The notes beneath the pieces are model-generated. The model saw only the letters and a list, made by a program, of their open reading frames with translations. It was not told the origin of the DNA and did not search any database. From contig CALKOC010000017.1 of the NCBI GenBank assembly GCA_938091085.1, forward strand, positions 1 through 64,000: a stretch of DNA of 64,000 nt. The letters are read 5' to 3'. The DNA comes from an uncultured Alphaproteobacteria bacterium. Its GTDB lineage: Bacteria > Pseudomonadota > Alphaproteobacteria > RS24. A program made the position numbers and the translations under genes. This document shows, in pieces, positions 54,544 to 64,000 of the stretch. Position 1 is the first letter of the stretch. Every line of letters starts with the position of its first letter.

Positions 54544-56019
54544 ATGGCCAAAAAACAGAAAATTTTTAAACCAAAAGCCCGTATTCCCCGCGGTTTACGC
54601 GATATGCAAGGACCTGAACTGGCGTTTCAGAAGCTGATGCTTGAAAAAATTTCAAGCGTTTATGAAAGCTATGGATTTGACGCATTGGACACATCTGCCT
54701 TTGAGTACGCAGATGCATTGGGCAAATTTCTTCCGGATGATGACCGCCCCAATGAAGGCGTGTTTTCCTTCGAAGATGATGACGGACAATGGCTAAGCAT
54801 GCGCTATGATCTGACAGCCCCTCTGGCGCGTTTTGTTGCCGAGCATTATGACCGACTACCTAAACCTTTCCGCCGCTATCAATGGGGATCGGTTTTTAGA
54901 AATGAAAAACCCGGACCGGGCAGGTTCAGACAATTTCTGCAAATAGATGCCGATACCGTTGGTGCAGGGGGCAGTCAAGCGGATGCTGAAATGTGCCTAA
55001 TGGCAGCCGACTGCATGAAAACGCTCGGCCTATCTGACAATCAGTTTTCTGTAAACATTAATAACCGCAAAATACTTGATGCTATTCTAGCGCAGGTTGG
55101 TCTCGACGCGCAGGCTGATGACTATGATATGCGCCGCCTAACCATTCTACGCGCCCTCGACAAACTCGACAGGCTTGGTATTGGCGGTGTCGCTGATTTA
55201 CTTGGCGATGGGCGAAAGGATGAAAGCGGGGACTACACAAAAGGCGCAGGGCTAGATAAAGCATCCATTTCAAAACTGACTGATTTTGTGCAAGCCGGTC
55301 GGGATACGCGCGCGGACACCCTAAAAGCCCTCGCGGCAATTATCGGTGACTCTGAGATCGGCACGGCCGGACTAGAAGAACTCACCCTCATGGACACCTT
55401 AATGAAAGATGACAGCGACAGTATCTGTTTTAATCCATCGGTTGTCCGTGGTCTCGGTTATTATACTGGTCCAGTTTTCGAAATTGAGTTGAATATCGAA
55501 ACTGAAGACGAAAACGGCGAAATCGCTCGTTTTGGATCCGTCGGTGGTGGTGGGCGCTATGATGATCTTGTAAAACGCTTTAAAGGCATAGAAATCCCGG
55601 CAACAGGTATTTCAATAGGCGTCAGTCGCTTGGCTGCCGCGCTTACCCTACTTGGCAAAGCCGACACCAAGACCACGCAGGATTTAGTGGTCTTGCTCGT
55701 CATGGATAAAACCCGTTTGGCGGAAACTTCTGAACTGGTTAAAACCCTTAGAAATTCAGGCATACGCGCTGAAATGTACATGGGTGACAGTGGGATGAAA
55801 GCACAAATGCGTTATGCCGATAACCGCAATGCCCGCCTTGTGGTCATCGAGGGCGAGGATGAGCTAGCCGCCGGTATTGTAACCCTGAAAGACCTTCAAT
55901 TGGGGCAACAAAATGCCCAAAATATTAAAGATAATGAAGAGTGGCGCGCCTCTGAGCATGCACAAACACAAGTTTCTCGCACGGACTTGGCCCAGAAAAT
56001 CAAAGAAATACTCTCTTAA
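54544..56019 (+). CDS. hisS: Histidyl-tRNA synthetase, alphaproteobacterial type
   Basis: 'YDLTAPLARFVAEHYDRLPKPFRRYQWGSVFRNEKPGPGRFRQFLQIDADTVG'. Confidence 0.95.
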   Translation: MAKKQKIFKPKARIPRGLRDMQGPELAFQKLMLEKISSVYESYGFDALDTSAFEYADALGKFLPDDDRPNEGVFSFEDDDGQWLSMRYDLTAPLARFVAEHYDRLPKPFRRYQWGSVFRNEKPGPGRFRQFLQIDADTVGAGGSQADAEMCLMAADCMKTLGLSDNQFSVNINNRKILDAILAQVGLDAQADDYDMRRLTILRALDKLDRLGIGGVADLLGDGRKDESGDYTKGAGLDKASISKLTDFVQAGRDTRADTLKALAAIIGDSEIGTAGLEELTLMDTLMKDDSDSICFNPSVVRGLGYYTGPVFEIELNIETEDENGEIARFGSVGGGGRYDDLVKRFKGIEIPATGISIGVSRLAAALTLLGKADTKTTQDLVVLLVMDKTRLAETSELVKTLRNSGIRAEMYMGDSGMKAQMRYADNRNARLVVIEGEDELAAGIVTLKDLQLGQQNAQNIKDNEEWRASEHAQTQVSRTDLAQKIKEILS

Positions 56020-56032
56020 TCTTTTCTTTATT

Positions 56033-56150
56033 GACATAATGTCGATACAATATTCATGAAATATGAATATATTTGGTGAATATTGTAAATAATTTGGATA
56101 ATTTTATATTTATGAAGTTCATTTTTTATGAAATTAGCTAATAAATTCAT
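56033..56150. promoter_or_regulatory. Cluster of inverted repeats between hisS and hisZ
   Basis: GACATAATGTC (56033-56043); CAATATTCA/TGAATATTG arms (56048-56056, 56077-56085); ATATTCAT/ATGAATAT (56050-56057, 56063-56070); ATGAAGTTCAT (56112-56122). Confidence 0.55.
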
Positions 56151-56189
56151 TTTTCTTGATTTAATATTCAACTTCTGACATAAAACACT

Positions 56190-57488
56190 ATGACCCGATT
56201 AACCACAGCAACTGATGTGATTGATGCCCTAGGAGGGACGCAGGCCGTCGCGCGCCTGCTCGATGTCGGCGCATCTGCTGTATCCAATTATCGCCGCCAG
56301 GGTTTCCCTGCCCGTGCCTATTACAAGCTATCTCAGGCTTGCGCTCAAAGAGGTCTTGATGTTGCTGAGGCTGTTTTTGGCGGTCTTCAATCTCTTGAAA
56401 CGGCGCAACCAATGAGAGCCTCATTTCACCAGTTAAGAACCGGAATTCAGAAAAACAATACCAAAGAAACCGAAGCTATGGGCTTTTTGGCAAACCTTAT
56501 TGAAGATGGTTATGAACCCGTTACACCTTCCATACTCCAGCCTTCCTCACCATTTGTCGATAGGATGGGGCCGGAAATGCAACGTCGTCTTTTTACATTT
56601 ACCGACGCGGCAGGTGACCCATTATGTTTGAGGCCGGATTTAACCATCCCAACAGCCCTCGAACATTTAAAGCGCGGCAGGGATGGTGAAAAACGTTATT
56701 GCTATCAGGGAACAGCATTCCGCTATCAACCCCGCGGCAGTGGCAAGCCCGAAGAATTCACCCAGCTCGGTATCGAGATTATCGGCGAAGCAACAGATGG
56801 TAAGCCTCACCAGCAAGCAAATGAAGCTGAGGTTTTTGAACAAATATTAAAAACCATACTTGCCAGCGGAGTTAGCGGATTTCAAATCGTCTTTAATGAT
56901 ATGTCTTATCTGGCAGATAGGGTTGATGATTATGCCTTTTCCGATGCCTTTAAAAACCAATTAAAAAGACGATTGATGCAAAGCGACAGCTTGGAAGTCA
57001 TTCAACAAACGCTCACGACGCTTTCACAAAATACAGCACCCCCGCCAAACCCGGTACGCATGAATTTTGAGGCAACGGATAATATTATCGGGCGTTCAGG
57101 TGCCGAAATCTTTGCGCGTCTGGAACGCAAGCAACAAGAAAGCCAGAACACCGCGTCTGATTTGAAGGAATTACACCGTATGCGCGCCGATTTAGAGAAA
57201 CAATCAGACGGCTGCGCAAATCTGCCTGATTTTGCGCGTCCTCTTATTGAACCGGCGCTGAAGATGGGCTGCCGGGAGGATCAACTCGTCTATGCCCCTA
57301 ATCTGGGTCAGAAAATGGCTTACTATACCGGCTTATTTTTTGAAATTCATGTGCCTGCATTACAGGAAAAGCAGGTCATTGCTTCAGGTGGGCGATATGA
57401 TGATTTACTGCACAGTCTCGGCGCAGAAAGTCCCATTCCTGCCATTGGCGGAGCCATCGCGCTTGAGCGACTGCAGGAGGCAATATAA
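56190..57488 (+). CDS. hisZ: ATP phosphoribosyltransferase regulatory subunit HisZ fused to an N-terminal Cro/YdaS-like HTH domain
   Basis: Residues 1-62 'TTATDVIDALGGTQAVARLLDVGASAVSNYRRQGFPARAYYKLSQAC' HTH; from ~75 HisZ 'PSILQPSSPFVDRMGPEMQRRLFTFTDAAGDPLCLRPDLTIP'. Confidence 0.9.
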   Translation: MTRLTTATDVIDALGGTQAVARLLDVGASAVSNYRRQGFPARAYYKLSQACAQRGLDVAEAVFGGLQSLETAQPMRASFHQLRTGIQKNNTKETEAMGFLANLIEDGYEPVTPSILQPSSPFVDRMGPEMQRRLFTFTDAAGDPLCLRPDLTIPTALEHLKRGRDGEKRYCYQGTAFRYQPRGSGKPEEFTQLGIEIIGEATDGKPHQQANEAEVFEQILKTILASGVSGFQIVFNDMSYLADRVDDYAFSDAFKNQLKRRLMQSDSLEVIQQTLTTLSQNTAPPPNPVRMNFEATDNIIGRSGAEIFARLERKQQESQNTASDLKELHRMRADLEKQSDGCANLPDFARPLIEPALKMGCREDQLVYAPNLGQKMAYYTGLFFEIHVPALQEKQVIASGGRYDDLLHSLGAESPIPAIGGAIALERLQEAI

Positions 57489-58519
57489 TGCCAATTGATT
57501 TGAAAGATGAACCCCAAGACCTCAAAACCTTTATCCTTGCCGTCCCATCCAAAGGCCGGCTTGAGGAGAAGTCTGCCGAGATTTTTTCTAAAGCGGGCTT
57601 GCCCCTAATACGCGACGGCGCCCGTGGCTATCAGGGGGAGATGGCTGGCATTGATAGTGTAAGGGTAGAATATGTGTCTGCCGGAGACATCGCCGCACGG
57701 CTAGCGGAAGGTTCGGCGCATATGGGCATTACGGGCGAAGATTTACTGCGCGAGGAAATCGCCGATTTCAACAGTGCCATTCATCTGGTCAGTCCGCTTG
57801 GTTTCGGGCACGCCGATGTCGTTGTTGCGATACCTGATGGATGGGTTGATGTCACGACCATGAACGACCTTGCCGATGTCGCCGCCGAATTTAGAGCCCG
57901 GCACGGGCGACGCTTGCGTGTGGCAACGAAATACACTCATCTCACAACCGATTTCTTTGCGCGGCACGGCGCTGATGACTGCGAACTCGTGCAAAGTTTT
58001 GGCGCAACCGAGGGCGCCCCCGGCTCTGGTGCGGCTGAGGCGATTGTTGACATTACCTCAACTGGTGCAACTTTGGCGGCAAATAACCTGCGTATCCCTG
58101 AAGATGGGGTCATTCTCAAGAGTGAAGCTCAACTGGCAGCATCCTTGAAGGCAGACTGGTCAGATAAGACACGCGCAGCCGCAAAATTTATACTGACACG
58201 TCTGGAGGCTTACCAGATTGCAAAAAAACAAATCAAAGTCTCACTCAGGTCTTCACCCGGCATGGCATCGCCAGTGATACGACAGCAGGATATTGAACAG
58301 CTACAGATAAATTATGGGGCAAAACTGGTTGATATGTTCACCGGGTCAACAGATCAAGGGTCGTCCTACACTTTTGTATTACCGGCCAACCAACAGGCGG
58401 CATTTATGGATGATATGATAGGCAATCGGCTTTTTGCGATTGGGGAAGTGTCAAAACCTGATTTTCTGTATTTTCAGCGATGTGAAATGCTGGAGCGCTT
58501 ATTGGGTCGGCTGGTTTAA
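57488..58519 (+). CDS. hisG: ATP phosphoribosyltransferase with C-terminal extension
   Basis: 'LAVPSKGRLEEKSAEIF', 'VEYVSAGDIAARLAEGSAHMGITGEDLLRE', 'EAIVDITSTGATLAANNLRI'. Confidence 0.95.
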   Translation: MPIDLKDEPQDLKTFILAVPSKGRLEEKSAEIFSKAGLPLIRDGARGYQGEMAGIDSVRVEYVSAGDIAARLAEGSAHMGITGEDLLREEIADFNSAIHLVSPLGFGHADVVVAIPDGWVDVTTMNDLADVAAEFRARHGRRLRVATKYTHLTTDFFARHGADDCELVQSFGATEGAPGSGAAEAIVDITSTGATLAANNLRIPEDGVILKSEAQLAASLKADWSDKTRAAAKFILTRLEAYQIAKKQIKVSLRSSPGMASPVIRQQDIEQLQINYGAKLVDMFTGSTDQGSSYTFVLPANQQAAFMDDMIGNRLFAIGEVSKPDFLYFQRCEMLERLLGRLV

Positions 58520-58787
58520 CGTTCCACACGTTCCTCATGTTCCACACGCTCCACAAAACGCAAAAATAAAACCGGGATCTTCAGTTTTATTTTAAAGACC
58601 CCGGCTTGATGGTGTTTCAGGGCGCACCATTGAATCGGCAGATAGGTTTGGCCCCTCAATGACTGAAAACCACTAACCTACCCAGTGACGCATAAGCAAA
58701 TTTCAAACAATGGGGTTAATATCAACAAAGTTAGACCATTTAAAAAATTGAAATATAAAATTAAATGCAGTTTTTTTATTTTTACCT

Positions 58788-58819
58788 CTTGAAACTATCG
58801 AAGCAGGCTCTTATCTCTG
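58788..58819 (+). promoter_or_regulatory. Putative RpoH-type heat-shock promoter for groESL
   Basis: CTTG (58788-58791), 18 nt, CTTATCTCTG (58810-58819), fitting the alphaproteobacterial pattern CTTG-N17/18-CYTATNTNNG. Confidence 0.6.
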
Positions 58820-58901
58820 ACTTGTTTCAGAAGCCCGACTTTTATGAGACGGGTAATGACAAGAGAAATACAAACTTATTCCAAGATGAGGAGGAAGAAA
58901 A

Positions 58902-59189
58902 ATGGCATTTCGCCCAATGCATGATCGCGTATTGGTTCGTCGTATGGACGAGGATTCCAAAACTGCGGGCGGGATTATCATCCCCGATTCCGCGCAAGAA
59001 AAACCATCACAAGGCGTCATTGTCGCTGTCGGTACTGGTATCAGAACCGAAGACGGTAAAATTACACCGCTTGATGTGAAGCCCAAAGATAAAGTTCTTT
59101 TTGGTAAATGGTCAGGAAATGAAGTCACTATTGATGGTGAAGAACTTCTGATTATGAAAGAGTCCGACATCCTCGGCATTATCGACTGA
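58902..59189 (+). CDS. groES: Co-chaperonin GroES
   Basis: '[38 protein letters not shown]'; AGGAGG upstream. Confidence 0.98.
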   Translation: MAFRPMHDRVLVRRMDEDSKTAGGIIIPDSAQEKPSQGVIVAVGTGIRTEDGKITPLDVKPKDKVLFGKWSGNEVTIDGEELLIMKESDILGIID

Positions 59190-59198
59190 ACAGTTTAA

Positions 59199-60884
<1,686 letters not shown>

Positions 60885-60906
60885 GCTGTCTACTTAAAGA
60901 CTTTTA

Positions 60907-60937
60907 AAAGGGCCGCTATATGCGGCCCTTTTTTTAT
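60907..60937 (+). terminator. Rho-independent terminator after groEL
   Basis: AAGGGCCGC-TATAT-GCGGCCCTT followed by a T-run. Confidence 0.9.
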
Positions 60938-61708
60938 CTAAAATCCGTTAATGACCTGTCCGCCATCTATCGTTAAGGTCTGACCGTTCACATATGAACC
61001 GGCAGGTGAGGCCAGAAATACTGCCGCGCCGGCTATTTCATCTGGTGAACCAATACGTTTCATTGGTGTTGTAGACGTTGCCACTTCCAGAATTTCGGGA
61101 TTATCCCAGAGCGCTTTCGCGAAATAAGTTTTAATAAGCCCCGGCGCGATAGCATTGGTTCGAATATTATCCACACCATGTTCAACTGCCATATTACGCG
61201 CCAGCGCAGAGTCTGCCGCCTTTGACAGGCCATAAACGCCAAGAGTTGGCTGACCCATTTGACCAGCGATTGAGGAAATAACAATAATCGCGCCGTCTTT
61301 GCGTTCCTTCATGCCGGGAATAACCATGTTCATCAGCCAGTGATTGGATTTCACATTACACTCCATCACACGGTCAAAAGCGTCATCAGGACAATCTGCA
61401 GAAGGGCCAAAATAAGGATTCACCGCTGCATTACACACTAGAATATCGATCTGCCCGAATGCTTTTTCAGTTTCATCAACGAGATTTTGTAAGGCATCTT
61501 TATCGCCAATATGGGCGGCTATGGTTTTGGCGCGCCCCGGATACTTACTATTAATCGCCTCGGTGACAGCATCACAGGCATCCGCTTTACGGCTGGAGAT
61601 AACAACATTCGCACCATGCTCAGCCATCCGCATAGCAATCGCTTCGCCGATTCCTCTCGATGAGCCGGTAATGATGGCTGTTTTGCCAGATAGATCAAAT
61701 AATTCCAT
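60938..61708 (-). CDS. SDR family oxidoreductase
   Basis: 'LSGKTAIITGSSRGIGEAIAMRMAEHGANV', 'YGLSKAADSALARNMA', 'YVNGQTLTIDGGQ'. Confidence 0.95.
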   Translation of the reverse strand: MELFDLSGKTAIITGSSRGIGEAIAMRMAEHGANVVISSRKADACDAVTEAINSKYPGRAKTIAAHIGDKDALQNLVDETEKAFGQIDILVCNAAVNPYFGPSADCPDDAFDRVMECNVKSNHWLMNMVIPGMKERKDGAIIVISSIAGQMGQPTLGVYGLSKAADSALARNMAVEHGVDNIRTNAIAPGLIKTYFAKALWDNPEILEVATSTTPMKRIGSPDEIAGAAVFLASPAGSYVNGQTLTIDGGQVINGF

Positions 61709-61823
61709 TTGTTTACCCCTCTTATAAATCCCGTAAAAATAAATCTGTCAGTAAGGTATCAGCTTTTAAAAAATCTGCAATTTTCATCTTGAACTGACGA
61801 CTTGATTGGGGCAATTTCCTGCC

Positions 61824-62693
61824 ATGTCAGCAGAAAAATCACTTCCAATAAAAATAGAGAGCTTACAGGCTGTAGCATCCGATTATGATGCTCTTCTTTG
61901 TGATGTATGGGGCGTTATTCATAACGGCTATAATTTGTTTCCCGGCGTTGGCGAAGCCCTGCAAGCTTGGCGGGAAAATGTAGGCCCTGTTCTATTGCTT
62001 ACCAACGCGCCAAGACCTGCGGAAGCCGTCCAACGCCGCCTTGATCACATGGACTGCCCACGCGCAGCCTATGATGGCATTCTTTCCTCTGGTGATGCGG
62101 CACGCGAGATACTTTCACAACGCGGCGCCGAGGGACAGGTTTGTTATTTTGTCGGCGCAACTAAAGACGTTGATGTGCTAAACGGCATTGATATTGAATT
62201 TGGTCCAGCTGAAGAAGCTGATTTCATTTTGCTCACAGGGATGAGCAATGACATGGAAGAAACGCTTGAAGATTATGCAGACGAGATTGCACTTTGGCAT
62301 AAACACAATCTACCTTTGATATGTGCCAATCCAGATCGCATTGTTCAGATTGGAGAGCAGGTAATTTACTGTGCAGGTGCACTGGCAGAAATTTACGAAG
62401 ATAATGGCGGTGAAGTTATCTGGCTCGGCAAGCCGCATTTACCGATTTATGATACGGGTTTTTCCCGACTTCAAAAAATGACCAATATGGAAAAACCGCG
62501 TATTTTGGCTATTGGTGACGGTTTTAAAACCGACATACCCGGCGCCAATGCAGCTAATTTGGATGTGCTTTTCATCACCGGAGGATTGAGCGAAACACTG
62601 ACGCAAGAATCGCAAACCCCTGAAGATGTTGCTGCAATTCTGCGAGACTATGACTCATATGCGCATTATTTTATGAAACATCTGATATGGTGA
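61824..62693 (+). CDS. HAD-superfamily class IIA hydrolase (TIGR01459-like)
   Basis: 'YDALLCDVWGVIHNGYNLFPGVGEAL', 'LAIGDGFKTDIPGANAANLDVLFITGG'. Confidence 0.92.
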   Translation: MSAEKSLPIKIESLQAVASDYDALLCDVWGVIHNGYNLFPGVGEALQAWRENVGPVLLLTNAPRPAEAVQRRLDHMDCPRAAYDGILSSGDAAREILSQRGAEGQVCYFVGATKDVDVLNGIDIEFGPAEEADFILLTGMSNDMEETLEDYADEIALWHKHNLPLICANPDRIVQIGEQVIYCAGALAEIYEDNGGEVIWLGKPHLPIYDTGFSRLQKMTNMEKPRILAIGDGFKTDIPGANAANLDVLFITGGLSETLTQESQTPEDVAAILRDYDSYAHYFMKHLIW

Positions 62694-62696
62694 CCT

Positions 62697-63659
62697 ATGG
62701 GATTGTTTCGCGACCTTTCACAACTACCTGAGACTGCCAAAGGCGGCGTATTGGTAATCGGCAATTTTGATGGCGTACATAAAGGTCATCAAGCTGTGCT
62801 TTCGCGTGCCCTTGAAAAAGCCCAAGAAATTGAGGGAGAGGCAAAGACAGAGGTCACGGTTCTGGTGTTTGACCCACATCCCCGACAATATTTTGCCCCC
62901 CATGCACCTTCCTTGAGACTGACGCGACTGGAGACCCGCGCGCGGCTTCTCGAAAAATATGGCGCAACCAATATAGTGGCATTAACATTTAATAAAAACA
63001 TGGCAGAGATGTCGGCAGAAGATTTCATACAAAAAATCATTATTGAAAGTTTTGATGCGCGCGCCGTGTGTATCGGCCATGATTTTCATTTCGGCAAGAA
63101 CCGTGCTGGGACACCAGACATGTTAAAAACAACAGGAGATAAGCATGGCTTTGACGTGTTATTCATCGCTGCGGTGTCTCCCGACAATGCCGGAGAAAGA
63201 CCTTATTCCTCAACCGCGATAAGGGAATGCCTAACCCGCGGAGAAATCTCTCAGGCCACGAACCTTCTTGGCGACTACTGGCGTTTAGAAGCCGACGTTC
63301 AACAGGGAGATCAGAGAGGCCGTACCATTGATTTTCCAACAGCAAATCTGTCCCTTGAAGATTATCATCTGCCGCTATTCGGTGTATATGCCGTCACCAT
63401 TGAGATGCTAAACGGGTCATTTGCCGGACAAAAATTCACTGGGGTCGCTAATCTTGGTATTCGCCCAAGTTTTGAAACCGAAGCCCCGCGTCTTGAAGTT
63501 TTTATTTTTGATTTTGACGGCGACATTTATGGCGACACATTAAGCGTTGGGCTGGTTGACTTTATCCGTCCTGAACAGCAATTTGACAACCTTGACGCAC
63601 TTAAGGCACAAATCGCTCGGGATGTTCAATCAGCCCGTGAAGTGCTTGCAAGCCTCTAA
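62697..63659 (+). CDS. ribF: Bifunctional riboflavin kinase / FAD synthetase
   Basis: '[22 protein letters not shown]', '[13 protein letters not shown]', '[12 protein letters not shown]'. Confidence 0.96.
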   Translation: MGLFRDLSQLPETAKGGVLVIGNFDGVHKGHQAVLSRALEKAQEIEGEAKTEVTVLVFDPHPRQYFAPHAPSLRLTRLETRARLLEKYGATNIVALTFNKNMAEMSAEDFIQKIIIESFDARAVCIGHDFHFGKNRAGTPDMLKTTGDKHGFDVLFIAAVSPDNAGERPYSSTAIRECLTRGEISQATNLLGDYWRLEADVQQGDQRGRTIDFPTANLSLEDYHLPLFGVYAVTIEMLNGSFAGQKFTGVANLGIRPSFETEAPRLEVFIFDFDGDIYGDTLSVGLVDFIRPEQQFDNLDALKAQIARDVQSAREVLASL

Positions 63660-63679
63660 CCGCATTGGTAAAACCCCGC

Positions 63680-64000
63680 ATGAATGAAAATCTAAGAGAC
63701 TATAAGGAAACACTGAAACTTCCCCAAACCGACTTTCCTATGAAAGCAGGCCTGCCGAAGCGTGAGCCAGATATTTTAGCTTATTGGGAAAAAATCGGGC
63801 TCTATGACCGTTTGCGTGATGCCGCAAAAGATAAAGAAAAATTCGTGCTGCATGATGGGCCACCCTATGCCAATGGCGATATTCATATCGGACATGCGCT
63901 GAATAAAATACTTAAAGACATTATTGTTCGCTCCCGTCAGATGACAGGTAAAAATGCCGTATATGTCCCGGGATGGGATTGTCACGGGTTACCGATTGAA
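63680..64000 (+). CDS. ileS: Isoleucyl-tRNA synthetase, 5' part, truncated by the window edge
   Basis: Manual translation '[98 protein letters not shown]'. Confidence 0.95.
   Translation, partial: MNENLRDYKETLKLPQTDFPMKAGLPKREPDILAYWEKIGLYDRLRDAAKDKEKFVLHDGPPYANGDIHIGHALNKILKDIIVRSRQMTGKNAVYVPGWDCHGLPIE

Noticed and set aside
58551-58612. CCGGGATCTT...AAGACCCCGG hairpin as a hisG terminator
   Set aside because: Stem is imperfect and lacks a following T-run, so I do not call it a Rho-independent terminator.
58602-58787. Search for a CIRCE element upstream of groES
   Set aside because: No TTAGCACTC/GAGTGCTAA inverted repeat seen; an RpoH-type promoter explains the region.

Overview
This 64 kb window is dense, mostly core chromosome of an alphaproteobacterium. 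A marine, SAR116-like lineage is my inference from gene content and order, not something demonstrated here. I recognise: an orphan winged-helix protein; ccrM and rnhB; the gcvT-H-PA-PB operon with a tandem glycine riboswitch; ispH, thrB, rnhA; a cytochrome c oxidase assembly cluster with thrC; tldD, gshA, rsmE, ubiA, pmbA; a lipid A/Kdo cluster (msbA-like, two DUF374 paralogs, waaA, lpxK, lpxL); xseA, purD, rsmD, an rluB-like gene, tadA, mutL; a DUF3604/parvulin/HupE cassette; aceA with an ScfR/RamB-type regulator; hisS-hisZ-hisG; groES-groEL; ribF; and the 5' end of ileS. I saw no rRNA, tRNA, CRISPR array, prophage or transposase. The most notable signals are: (1) HisZ fused in frame to an N-terminal Cro/YdaS-like HTH, downstream of a spacer full of inverted repeats, which suggests a self-regulating histidine sensor; (2) five GANTC sites plus a perfect DnaA box around the ccrM 5' region, and three GANTC sites inside the predicted gcv promoter; (3) 9-bp-phased TGTAAA/TTTACA arrays between aceA and its likely regulator; (4) an rnhB frame with no ATG/GTG/TTG start upstream of its catalytic DEAGRG motif, but with a well-spaced Shine-Dalgarno in front of an ATA; (5) a 54-aa cox-cluster membrane protein below the ORF-track cutoff.
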